This document shows, piece by piece, positions 44,704 to 53,194 of a DNA stretch of 64,000 nucleotides. The position numbers were made by a program, and so were the translations under genes. The notes under the pieces are model-generated. The model worked only from the letters and a program-made list of their open reading frames with translations, was not told the origin of the DNA and searched no databases. The DNA comes from Coriobacteriia bacterium (GTDB lineage: Bacteria > Actinomycetota > Coriobacteriia > Anaerosomatales > Anaerosomataceae). Within the stretch, counting starts at the first letter, position 1; the number at the start of each line of letters is the position of its first letter. Location of the stretch: positions 1-64,000 of the forward strand of contig JAFGVD010000025.1 in NCBI GenBank assembly GCA_016938135.1. The letters run 5' to 3'.

Positions 44704-46962
44704 ATGGTGAGCAGACAAGGTCTCGTCGCGATGGTGATGGCCGTTACCATGTTGTGCACGCCGTCCCTGGCCCTTGGCTGGTCGAACGGTCCTGACGACG
44801 GGAACGGCTATGGCACGCACGACTGGGTCCTTGACGAGGCGCTGGCCTTATCGGGTGAGACGTGGGTCGACAGAGAAGCGGCGCTTCTCAAGACGGACGA
44901 CCCCGATACGCTCTATGGCGATGAGGACAAGATCTACCATACGTTCATGGTCGATGGCGACTATCGGGGTGCGCCTGCAAAGGTCGCCGAGTTGTACTAC
45001 GATGCCGTGGTCGCTTACCAGGAAGGCCGGCTCACAGAGGCTAGCGAGTATCTCGGCTTGTTGTCACACTATTACTCAGATATCGGCGTGCCGTACCACA
45101 CGTTCTACAACGAGGCCGATGCCGCCGACCACCTGGCGTATGAGCTGGAAGTCGACTCCAACCACCGCAACCCTGGGGACGCATCGGGTTGGATCACGCC
45201 TCGGTCGCGACGCGCCGTCACAGATATCCGCCAGCAGACCGTCGACATGGCGATAGCGAGTCGTGCCACGTACGCTTCTCTCCGGAGCGCCTACGCGTCT
45301 TCCGGCTACAACTCAACAGTAGATTCCATCACGAAGTCGAATCTCTCGATGGTGGTCAACGGCCTGGCTGATGTGATCTGTTCAATCGCAGACGCTGAAG
45401 GAGTATCCGGTCCCGGTATTGTCAGCGCTTCTGTGCCGACCACCTATGTCGGGCGTGACAAACTGGCGCGCGTGGATGCAAAGGTACTCGACGCGTCCGG
45501 CGACCCCATCGAGGGGGTGCTTGTCCGGTTCACATGGCCCAAGATCGCCGGGACAGTGGTTGACATCGAATTCACAGACGAGAACGGACTGGCGACGAGC
45601 TGGGAGCTTCTGGGCAAGGAGACCTACAATAAGCCGCTCGTAGTCACTGCCACCTCTGAATGCGGAGGGAAGTCCAGCACTTCATCGGCAACACTGATTC
45701 CAACCGAGGTCATCGGCTACATCAAGACCGGCGTCTCTAATCACTCTCCGGAACAGGGCACGCTCCTGACCGTCCGGACAGTGATCTTGAACGAGAAAGG
45801 CAAGCCCATATCGGGACTGCCGGTCACCTTCACGTGGACGCACAAGACGACCACGCTCACCTATACGACGACGACCAATGCCTGGGGCGTTGCATATCAC
45901 CAGCGGAACATAGGTCAGTCAACGCTCGGTTTCCGCGTTTATGTGAAGGCGCAGACCCAGTCGGGGGGGATCAATAGGTCTTCCACGGCGTCCTGGCTGC
46001 CGAAGTCACCTCTCGATCCGGTCGGCTTGAGCATGGTCAAGGTCGAGGGTTCGAACCGTTTTGAGACTGCGGTCAAGATATCGGCCAAGGCGTTTCCAAA
46101 CGGCGCGGATACCGTGCTTGTGGCAACCGGGCGTAGCTTCCCGGACGCGCTCGGCGGGGCCGCACTTGCCGGCGGCTACAATGCTCCGATACTACTGGTG
46201 GAGAAGACGAGCGTTCCGTCCACGGTGAAGGCTGAGATCCAGCGGCTGGGGGCGAAGACGGCGATCATTCTGGGAGGCACGGGTGCCGTCAGCACCTCGG
46301 TAGAGAGTTCTCTGCGGAGCGCTGGCATCACGACGATCAAGCGGTACGGCGAGGCGACACGCTACTCAACGGCACGCAAGATCGCTCAGGCCGCCATCGC
46401 CAAGGCGGGTGCCGGCTGGGACGGGACCGCGTTCGTGGCGACGGGAGTCACATTTCCTGACGCCCTTGCGGCCTCGCCGCTTTCGGCATTCCGGAAGTGG
46501 CCGATCTACCTTTCCAATCCCGCTGAAGACCCGGCTACGCTCATCTCTCAGATGAAGGCGGACGGGGTCAAGCGTGTGATCATATTGGGCGGAGCAGCAG
46601 CCGTATCCACTGACTTCGAGACTGCGGCGCGGTCTGCTCTGGGAAGTGCCGAGAGGATCGCCGGGGATGATCGCTATGACACCGGAGCCCTCGTCGCCGA
46701 GTATGGTGTCGAGTCCTGTGGGCTCATCTGGGACGGCGTTGCCGTTGCCACGGGGCAGGACTTCCCTGACGCGCTTGCGGGTGGCATGTTGGGCTCAATG
46801 AAGGGCACCGTCATCTTGCTTACCGGCGGCACCAACCTATCGCCTGACCCGAGAGGCTTGCTTACCGAGGCGAGTGGAAGCATAGGCACAGTGCACTTCC
46901 TTGGCGGGTCGTCGGTGTTGAAGGATTCGGTGCGCGACCAGATCGGTTCGCTGCTAGATTAG
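44704..46962 (+). CDS. phospholipase-C-like/Ig/CWB2 surface protein
   Basis: 752 residues. A signal peptide ends near SLALGWSNG. Residues 25-230 resemble zinc-dependent phospholipase C: the mature N-terminal Trp (WSNGPDDGNGYGTHDWVLDE) and YLGLLSHYYSDIGVPYHTFY, carrying the His/Asp metal ligands of the family (HxxxDxxxPxH type). Two Ig-like Big domains follow (about 240-440), then three CWB2 repeats (about 450-752; NRFETAVKIS, ATGRSFPDALGGAALAG, AIILGGTGAV). ATG 44704 has AGGAG six bases before it and is preferred to ATG 44689. A wall-anchored lipase is implied; activity is inference. Confidence 0.85.
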   Translation: MVSRQGLVAMVMAVTMLCTPSLALGWSNGPDDGNGYGTHDWVLDEALALSGETWVDREAALLKTDDPDTLYGDEDKIYHTFMVDGDYRGAPAKVAELYYDAVVAYQEGRLTEASEYLGLLSHYYSDIGVPYHTFYNEADAADHLAYELEVDSNHRNPGDASGWITPRSRRAVTDIRQQTVDMAIASRATYASLRSAYASSGYNSTVDSITKSNLSMVVNGLADVICSIADAEGVSGPGIVSASVPTTYVGRDKLARVDAKVLDASGDPIEGVLVRFTWPKIAGTVVDIEFTDENGLATSWELLGKETYNKPLVVTATSECGGKSSTSSATLIPTEVIGYIKTGVSNHSPEQGTLLTVRTVILNEKGKPISGLPVTFTWTHKTTTLTYTTTTNAWGVAYHQRNIGQSTLGFRVYVKAQTQSGGINRSSTASWLPKSPLDPVGLSMVKVEGSNRFETAVKISAKAFPNGADTVLVATGRSFPDALGGAALAGGYNAPILLVEKTSVPSTVKAEIQRLGAKTAIILGGTGAVSTSVESSLRSAGITTIKRYGEATRYSTARKIAQAAIAKAGAGWDGTAFVATGVTFPDALAASPLSAFRKWPIYLSNPAEDPATLISQMKADGVKRVIILGGAAAVSTDFETAARSALGSAERIAGDDRYDTGALVAEYGVESCGLIWDGVAVATGQDFPDALAGGMLGSMKGTVILLTGGTNLSPDPRGLLTEASGSIGTVHFLGGSSVLKDSVRDQIGSLLD

Positions 46963-47000
46963 AGTCCTGACGGTTTCGTACTGAGCGGTTCGGAGTTGTA

Positions 47001-48437
47001 ATGCGCCCTGGAGTCAAGGTGACGATCCTGTTGCTGTGCGCGCTAGTCGCGGGCTGCGTGAACCCTACGTTACAGCCCCCTAGTTCGCCGTCGCCATCTC
47101 CGGACGACCCCGCTTCACCCCTGGTGCCGCCGCAAAGCGAGCCGTTGGCCAGCAACGTCGTCATCATGATCGGCGATGGTATGGGCTTCAACCACGTGGC
47201 TGCAGCCGACCTCTATTCATCCGGCACGACTGGAACCCAGGCTTATGAGCAGTTCGAAGTCCACATGGCTGTTTCGACGTTCTCGCTTGACGGCGATGGC
47301 TATGACCCTGCCCGAGCCTGGAATGAGCCCGGTTACGTGTTGGATACGCCAACGGACTCTGCGGCGGCAGCCACGGCCATGTCCACAGGCGCAAAGACTC
47401 AGAATGCCGCAATCGGCGTTGTCGGATCAGGAGCTGAACAAGTGCTTCTCGAGCACCTGTTCGAGGACGCCGAGAAGAGGGGGAAGGCAACCGGCGTGGT
47501 GACGACGGTACCGTTCTCTCACGCGACACCTGCAGGCTTCAGCGTCCACGTTGACTCCCGGGATGACTACCAGGGAATCGCCACCGCAATGCTGCTGGAT
47601 TCCGGGCTGGATGTGATCATGGGTGCCGGGCATCCCGGTTTTGATGCCGACGCCAAGCCCACATCCAACCCGTACGGATACACCTACGTCGGAGGGAAAG
47701 AAACCTGGTCCTCTGTCACGCAGGGCCTCGCACCCAATGACTCGGACGGTGACGGAGACCTTGATCCTTGGACCTTCATCCACTCATCCGAGGAGTTCGC
47801 GGCGCTGGCGGTTGGTGAGACACCCGTTAGAGTGCTCGGGGTTGCGCAGGTGGCCGAGACGCTCAACCAGCGTCGAAGCGGTGAGATTGACGCAGCGCCC
47901 TTCGAGGTCCCGCTCAATGAGGGGATCCCGTCGCTTGCCGACATGACCGCGGCGGCGCTCAACGTCCTCGATGAGGATGCCGACGGTTTTGTCCTGGTGA
48001 TCGAGGGCGGGGCCATCGATTGGGCGAGCCACGCCAATCAGTCCGGACGAATGATCGAAGAACAAATGGACTTCAACGCCGCTGTTGACGTGGCTATGGC
48101 CTGGGCTGCGGAGGATTCTCGCTGGGACGAGACGCTTCTTGTCGTGCTCGCAGACCATGAGACAGGCTACCTGGCGGGTGTCGACATGAAGGGAACTCGA
48201 ATGTCCGAAGAGGGCTTCGGTCTTGGTCCTTCATCATCCGGATCCCTTCCCGGGATGCGATGGAACACGACGCACCACACGAACTCACTGGTGCCGTTGT
48301 TCGCGCATGGCGTAGGCGCCCGTCTGTTTCTTGAGTACGCAGTGGGGGACGATCCTGTGCGCGGGCCCTACCTGGATAACACGGCGATTCCGACTGTGAT
48401 CAGGCGTGCAGCCTGGCGCGATGCCTCCACGCCTTAG
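47001..48437 (+). CDS. alkaline phosphatase (PhoA family), lipoprotein
   Basis: 478 residues. The signal peptide ends in LVAGCVNP (lipobox), and a Pro/Ser-rich linker runs to about residue 50. The enzyme then shows VVIMIGDGMGFNHVAAADLY, the nucleophile motif TPTDSAAAATAMSTG, the metal sites EGGAIDWASHANQSGRMIEE and LVVLADHETGYLAG, and the late His in TTHHTNSLVPLFAHG. It frees phosphate from monoesters outside the membrane. It follows the phospholipase-like gene by 38 bases, so both may serve phosphate scavenging. Its last four bases overlap the convergent transferase gene. Confidence 0.93.
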   Translation: MRPGVKVTILLLCALVAGCVNPTLQPPSSPSPSPDDPASPLVPPQSEPLASNVVIMIGDGMGFNHVAAADLYSSGTTGTQAYEQFEVHMAVSTFSLDGDGYDPARAWNEPGYVLDTPTDSAAAATAMSTGAKTQNAAIGVVGSGAEQVLLEHLFEDAEKRGKATGVVTTVPFSHATPAGFSVHVDSRDDYQGIATAMLLDSGLDVIMGAGHPGFDADAKPTSNPYGYTYVGGKETWSSVTQGLAPNDSDGDGDLDPWTFIHSSEEFAALAVGETPVRVLGVAQVAETLNQRRSGEIDAAPFEVPLNEGIPSLADMTAAALNVLDEDADGFVLVIEGGAIDWASHANQSGRMIEEQMDFNAAVDVAMAWAAEDSRWDETLLVVLADHETGYLAGVDMKGTRMSEEGFGLGPSSSGSLPGMRWNTTHHTNSLVPLFAHGVGARLFLEYAVGDDPVRGPYLDNTAIPTVIRRAAWRDASTP

Positions 48438-49555
48438 AGCCGGTTGAACCAGTCCACGAATCGCTCGCTGGCATGGCCATCCATGAGATGACAGTGTTCC
48501 TCGATGAAGGCGTCATACGACGTCGGGTCGAACGGGCCTTCGATGATCGCTTGAGCCACTCCATCGGTGTCAACAGCTTGCGCCCCGATCATCGCTGTCT
48601 TGTAGTCAATGTAGAGTCCCGGATTTCTCGAGTAGCTTTCGAGGTCATCGACTAGTAGGACGAGCGGTTTTCTGAATGGAGCATATTCGAAGATCGACGA
48701 TGAGTAGTCAGTCACCAAGACATCGATTATCGGGAAGAGCTCGTTGATGTCGAAGGAGTCCGCGGCGATATCGTAGTCGCCGGGCTTTTCGCTGTGCACG
48801 TCGAGAACGGGATGGTTCTTGTTGATGAGTACATAGTCATCGGGGAGAGCTTTGCGCAGGGCTGCAAAGTCCAGGCCCGCGTACGGCTTCTTCTTCCGCC
48901 CGTGTCCTCGGAAAGTAGGAGCGTACAAGACGAGCTTCTTGCCCTTCAGTTCAGGGTATTTCGCGAAGAACCTGGCCCTGGTCTCGGCGAGGGCATCTTC
49001 GTCGAAGAAGTAGTCAGTCCTGGGGGTGCCGAGCGTGATCACATGCGCGGGGTCTGTGCGGAGAGCTGAGGCGTAAGGCGCAATGGCCGCCGTTGAACCC
49101 ACGACCACATAGTCGTAGTTGCGGTGGACGAAGCGATTCTCGGTCGTTCTTTCTTGAGCAGAGATATCCACGCCGAACCGCTTCAGGGCCCCGGCCGCAT
49201 GCCAGACCTGGATGACAGTGGTGCCCTTCCTGTGCTTGGCCACATGCAGCGGCAGGTAGGCATTGTCAACGATGAAGAAGCGGGCGGTGGCCAGATGATA
49301 GGCGCCGCGGACGAGTCTGAACATGTATCTCAGCTTGCCGACGAAGTCGTAGGAGTATCGCTCCAAAAGCAGCACGGGCCTGAGGTCCGGACGTTCCCGC
49401 CGGATAGCACTGTGCAGGTGCTTCAGGTTGCCTTCCAGCACATCGGCTCTCGCAGAGGCGAACACGATCTTATTCTGATCGACCGGCGCAAGCCTGAACA
49501 GGAAATAGCAGACGCGCAGGGCGAATGCGGAGAGCAGATACTCCAGGCGGTTCAT
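48434..49555 (-). CDS. CDP-glycerol/CDP-ribitol polyol-phosphotransferase family protein
   Basis: 373 residues of the TagF/TarL-like GT-B fold. Conserved stretches are QVWHAAGALKRFGVDIS, VLYAPTFRGHGRKKKPY, LINKNHPVLDVHSEK and the donor-binding VLVTDYSSSIFEYAPFRKP. Such enzymes transfer glycerol or ribitol phosphate from CDP-polyols to teichoic-type polymers at the inner membrane face. The start ATG overlaps the stop of the SDR gene (ATGA) and 60 upstream codons of the open frame are discarded. It is the third gene of the leftward operon. Confidence 0.88.
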   Translation of the reverse strand: MNRLEYLLSAFALRVCYFLFRLAPVDQNKIVFASARADVLEGNLKHLHSAIRRERPDLRPVLLLERYSYDFVGKLRYMFRLVRGAYHLATARFFIVDNAYLPLHVAKHRKGTTVIQVWHAAGALKRFGVDISAQERTTENRFVHRNYDYVVVGSTAAIAPYASALRTDPAHVITLGTPRTDYFFDEDALAETRARFFAKYPELKGKKLVLYAPTFRGHGRKKKPYAGLDFAALRKALPDDYVLINKNHPVLDVHSEKPGDYDIAADSFDINELFPIIDVLVTDYSSSIFEYAPFRKPLVLLVDDLESYSRNPGLYIDYKTAMIGAQAVDTDGVAQAIIEGPFDPTSYDAFIEEHCHLMDGHASERFVDWFNRL

Positions 49556-50265
49556 CCTGAGATGGACGGATTCTGGCGGACTATGATGTTTTGTCCATCC
49601 AGACACGTCTCCTCGTCGCTCAGCAGGTTGGCGATCACGTCGGCCACGTGGCTTGGCTGCATGATCGTTGAAGGATCTTCCTCGGGTGCGAGTGCCCTTC
49701 TGAGCTCGGTTGCGCATCTGCCTGGCGAAACGCAATAGACCTTGATCTGGTATTCGGCGAGCTCATCCGCGAGTGTGTTGGAGATCGATACGACCGCGGC
49801 TTTTGAGGAAGCGTATGAGAGCCAGCCCGGCCGAGAGGTGACACCGGCGGTCGAGGCCACGTTCAGCACCTTGGACTGCCGGTTCCTCATGTACTTCGCG
49901 CACTCGCGCGTGAGTACCACAAGTGCGAACACGTTGATGGTGAAGGTGCGCGTGAGATTCTCGATGGTCGTATCCGGGAGAGAGCGAGGGTCTGCATAGC
50001 CCGCGATGTTGAGCAGTAGGTCGATACTGCCAAACTCATCGTAGATGCCCTTAACGAGTCCTTCGATAGCATCCAGGTCGGCCAGGTCGAATGGGACGAT
50101 CTTCACGTTCGTCCCGTGCCGGTTCATCGCGGCGGCTGTCTCTTCAAGAGCTGATTCATTCCGAGCGATCAGGACGATGTTCCTGACGCCGGGTTCTTCG
50201 CTCATGCGTATGGCGGCAGCTCTGCCGATGCCCTGGCTTGCGCCCGTGATTATGCAGGTCTTCAT
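49552..50265 (-). CDS. SDR oxidoreductase, probable polyol-5-phosphate reductase
   Basis: 237 residues. The short-chain dehydrogenase core is complete: CIITGASQGIGRAAAIRM at the cofactor site, LLLNIAGYADP, the catalytic Ser in LNVASTAGVTSRP and YASSKAAVVSISN. It lies five bases after a TarI-like cytidylyltransferase gene. In Haemophilus Bcs1 an IspD-like and an SDR domain are fused and make CDP-ribitol from ribulose 5-phosphate, so this pair may be a split version. The actual polyol is not proven. Confidence 0.85.
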   Translation of the reverse strand: MKTCIITGASQGIGRAAAIRMSEEPGVRNIVLIARNESALEETAAAMNRHGTNVKIVPFDLADLDAIEGLVKGIYDEFGSIDLLLNIAGYADPRSLPDTTIENLTRTFTINVFALVVLTRECAKYMRNRQSKVLNVASTAGVTSRPGWLSYASSKAAVVSISNTLADELAEYQIKVYCVSPGRCATELRRALAPEEDPSTIMQPSHVADVIANLLSDEETCLDGQNIIVRQNPSISG

Positions 50266-50270
50266 GATTC

Positions 50271-50957
50271 TTATGCCTTCCCCAGGATGTATTCGGCGTA
50301 CAGTGCCTCACCGATGACCAGGTCGCTTGGATGGGTGATCTTGATGTTCAGCTCCGATCCTTCAAGGATCCGGACGGTGCCAAGCCCGTAGTGAAGGAAC
50401 AGGCTTGCGTCTTCTGTGAAGCTCAAGCCTTCAGCAAGGGCCTTCTCGTGACCTTCTTGAAGCTTGGCTGTGTCGAACTTCTGAGGTAGCTGGACGTTGA
50501 CGAGTTCCGTGCGCTCCAGGTTTCCTTCGACGCGCTCGTTGCCCACAAGGACAGTGAACGGAATCGGGATCCCGTAGATGGCGTTCTCACACTCGCTGTC
50601 TATAAGGTGCCGGAACTCTTCCACGGAGACGAAGGGCCTGACGGCCTCATGGATTATCACCGTCTCGCAGTCCTTCAGCGCCGCGAGTCCGTTCATGACG
50701 GAGGCCTGCCGAGTCTCGCCGCCCTCGATGCACTCGAACGATGTCCCGAAGTTGCGGTGCCTCAGCAAGTCGCGAGTCTCGTCCAGGTGCTCTGCCGGGC
50801 AGGTGATCACGACCTGATCCAGATCCGTCAACGCATCGATCTTCTCCAGCACGTGCACGATGATGGGCTTGCCGCCCAGGAGTAGATACTGTTTTGGCGT
50901 CGACTTGCCCATGCGGGAGCCTACGCCACCTGCCAAGATGATCATTCCAATACCCAT
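50271..50957 (-). CDS. TarI/IspD-like cytidylyltransferase
   Basis: 228 residues from ATG 50957 (GGAAGG seven bases upstream). Nucleotide-binding motifs are MIILAGGVGSRMGKSTPKQY, QVVITCPAEHLD and VIIHEAVRPFVSVEEFRHLI; NIKITHPSDLVIGEALYAEY near the C-terminus is the usual IspD/TarI ending. Context (a downstream SDR and polyol-phosphotransferases) favours activation of a polyol phosphate with CTP over the MEP-pathway role. First gene of the leftward wall-polymer operon, divergent from the exporter genes. Confidence 0.87.
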   Translation of the reverse strand: MGIGMIILAGGVGSRMGKSTPKQYLLLGGKPIIVHVLEKIDALTDLDQVVITCPAEHLDETRDLLRHRNFGTSFECIEGGETRQASVMNGLAALKDCETVIIHEAVRPFVSVEEFRHLIDSECENAIYGIPIPFTVLVGNERVEGNLERTELVNVQLPQKFDTAKLQEGHEKALAEGLSFTEDASLFLHYGLGTVRILEGSELNIKITHPSDLVIGEALYAEYILGKA

Positions 50958-51163
50958 AGCTGCACCTTCCGCACTGTGATCAGGGTTGAGTGATCGTGAA
51001 GCATCAACCATACTATGCTATCCCAGAGTCTGCAGACATGCATTTATGCCGTTACTCTGTGGTTTCCCTCTTAACGCTGTTTGAGCGAGAATAGGCGTAA
51101 CCTGCAACGGTGGGCTCATCTTGCCCCGCCGTGGCACGTTCCATTTCTGAGGAGAAGCACGAC

Positions 51164-51979
51164 GTGCGTACCGCCATATTGAGCCTTCGCGACATCGTCG
51201 TGACCAACATGAAGTACTTCAGAAGGACCCTTGATATGGCGAGGGTCGACCTGGTGAAGCGTTATAGCGGTTCTATTCTCGGCATCTTCTGGGGTATCGT
51301 GCGGCCCATGGTGTTCATCTCGGTCTACTGGTTCGCGATCCAGGTGGGGCTCAGGGGTAATCAGCCTGTGGATGGCGCTCCATTCCTTCTATGGTTCCTG
51401 CCTGGAATCGTCTGCTGGTTCTTCATCTCTGATGCGTTGACCATCGGGGGGGCCGCCATACGGGCGAACAGCCATCTTGTAACCAAGATGGTCTATCCGG
51501 TGGCCACGATACCGGTGTTCACGGTGCTTTCTCTCTACTTCGTGCACCTGATGCTGGTCGGCATCGTGGTCGTCATCTTCATACTTTCGGGCTACGGTCT
51601 TAGCGTCTACATCTTCGAGCTCTTCTACTACACGCTTTGCACTCTGACGTTCGCCTTTGTCGTATCAACGATGCTCTCGACGCTCACGGCCGTCAGTCAT
51701 GATGTGGGTCATATGGTCAAGTCGATCATGACCGCCCTGTTCTGGCTGACACCCATCATCTGGTCGGTTGATACTCTGCACGGCATCGTGCGATACATCG
51801 TGATGTTGAATCCGGTGTGCTATCTCGTTCAGGGCTATCGAAACGCTTTCGTTCTGGAACGTTGGTTTTTCGTCGAGTGGGAGTACACCGTCTACTTCTG
51901 GGTGCTCATGACCGCTCTCACGCTCTTCACGAGCTTCCTTTTCGCCAAGTTGCACAAGGAGTTCTCCGACATCCTGTAG
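51164..51979 (+). CDS. ABC-2 polysaccharide/teichoic acid exporter permease (TagG/Wzm-type)
   Basis: 271 residues with six helices: GSILGIFWGIVRPMVFISVY, LLWFLPGIVCWFFISDALTI, VTKMVYPVATIPVFTVLSLY and the later segments. This is the permease half of an ABC exporter for undecaprenyl-linked polymers. GTG 51164 follows GAGGAGAA and is preferred to an ATG 18 codons earlier. The next gene, 11 bases on, is its ATPase. Confidence 0.9.
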   Translation: MRTAILSLRDIVVTNMKYFRRTLDMARVDLVKRYSGSILGIFWGIVRPMVFISVYWFAIQVGLRGNQPVDGAPFLLWFLPGIVCWFFISDALTIGGAAIRANSHLVTKMVYPVATIPVFTVLSLYFVHLMLVGIVVVIFILSGYGLSVYIFELFYYTLCTLTFAFVVSTMLSTLTAVSHDVGHMVKSIMTALFWLTPIIWSVDTLHGIVRYIVMLNPVCYLVQGYRNAFVLERWFFVEWEYTVYFWVLMTALTLFTSFLFAKLHKEFSDIL

Positions 51980-51990
51980 GGAAGTATCCG

Positions 51991-53184
51991 ATGGGAAACG
52001 CGGTTCGGGTCAGTGGCCTGACCAAGACATACAGGCTCTATGAGTCCTCGATAGACCGTGCGCTGGATGTCTTCAGGCGCACGGATCGCTCGCGCAAGTT
52101 CACCGCTCTCAACAACATCAACCTCGACTTCCCTGCAGGAGAGGTTGTAGCCATCCTGGGCAAGAACGGCTCGGGTAAGTCGACCCTGCTCAAGATCATC
52201 ACCGGAGTCGCGTCGCAGACCACAGGAGAGGTGGAAGTGAACGGCCGAGTCTCGGCCATGCTGGAGCTCACTTCCGGCTTCGACAAGGAGCTCTCGGGTG
52301 AGGAGAACATCTACCTTAGGGCTCTGGCGATGGGCATCCCTCGCGATGAAGTCGAAGCGAAGAAGCAAGAGATCATCGACTTCGCAGACATCGGGACCCA
52401 CATCAACCAGCCGGTAAGGACGTACTCAAGCGGGATGAAGGCGCGCCTGGGGTTTGCCGTCTCGGTCAGTGTGGACCCTGACATCCTCATCGTCGATGAG
52501 GTGCTCGCGGTGGGCGATGATGTGTTCAAGCTTAAGTGCATCGACAAGATGCAGCACTTCCGCAAGGAGGGCAAGACGATCCTGTTCGTCAGCCACTCTC
52601 TGTTCACGGTCAAGGCTTTCTGCACGCGTGGAGTGTGGCTAGACAAGGGCGTGGTGATGGCGGAAGGCGATCTGGGTGACGTCATCACGAAGTACGAAGA
52701 CTTCCTCCGAGAGGAACGCCGTAGGGCGAAGGCGGTTGCGCCGAAAGATGAGGCGCCTCCGATGGACAAGTCAGACGTGGTCAAGATCGCTGGCTTTCGC
52801 ATGCTGAACCAGGCCGGCGAGAAGACGACCAATTTCAAGTACGGCGAGGACGTCCTGTTCGAGTTTCGGTATGAAGTGAAGCGCCCTGTGGAGAAGCTGA
52901 CGTTCTGCTTCACCGTCCGTAACGCCGAGTACCATGAAGTATTTATGGCCGACAAGCAGAATCCTGACAACACCATTGCTTCGAATGTCGGAAAGCACAC
53001 GCTGCGCGTTCGGTTGCGAAGCCCCAATCTCCTGGCTGGGACATACGCCCTCTCAGGGGAGCTCTGGAACAACGAGGCCGCTTTCTACGTGGGCTACTCG
53101 AACAAGAGACCCTTCACCATCGAACAGGATGAGTTCATAGGCACCGGTATCACACGTATCGACTATGAGTTTGAGAATGACTGA
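51991..53184 (+). CDS. ABC exporter ATPase with Wzt-type polymer-recognition domain
   Basis: 397 residues. Residues 1-245 are the ATPase: ILGKNGSGKSTLLKI, the family-specific SGFDKELSGEENIYLRA, TYSSGMKARLGFAVSVSVDP, ILIVDEVLAVGD and FVSHSLFTV. After a charged linker, residues 260-397 form a beta-sandwich (VVKIAGFRMLNQAGEKTTNF, YGEDVLFEFRYEVKRPVEKL, LAGTYALSGELWNNEAAFYV) like the C-terminal domain of Wzt, which recognises the polymer end in Gram-negative O-antigen export. The start is the ATG at 51991; the open frame begins earlier inside the permease gene. Confidence 0.9.
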   Translation: MGNAVRVSGLTKTYRLYESSIDRALDVFRRTDRSRKFTALNNINLDFPAGEVVAILGKNGSGKSTLLKIITGVASQTTGEVEVNGRVSAMLELTSGFDKELSGEENIYLRALAMGIPRDEVEAKKQEIIDFADIGTHINQPVRTYSSGMKARLGFAVSVSVDPDILIVDEVLAVGDDVFKLKCIDKMQHFRKEGKTILFVSHSLFTVKAFCTRGVWLDKGVVMAEGDLGDVITKYEDFLREERRRAKAVAPKDEAPPMDKSDVVKIAGFRMLNQAGEKTTNFKYGEDVLFEFRYEVKRPVEKLTFCFTVRNAEYHEVFMADKQNPDNTIASNVGKHTLRVRLRSPNLLAGTYALSGELWNNEAAFYVGYSNKRPFTIEQDEFIGTGITRIDYEFEND

Positions 53185-53194
53185 GGGCTTTGTG

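Noticed and set aside
50271-50957. The cytidylyltransferase as IspD of the MEP isoprenoid pathway
   Set aside because: It heads an operon with an SDR and a polyol-phosphotransferase and no other MEP gene is near, so a TarI-like role is more likely; sequence alone does not fully exclude IspD activity.
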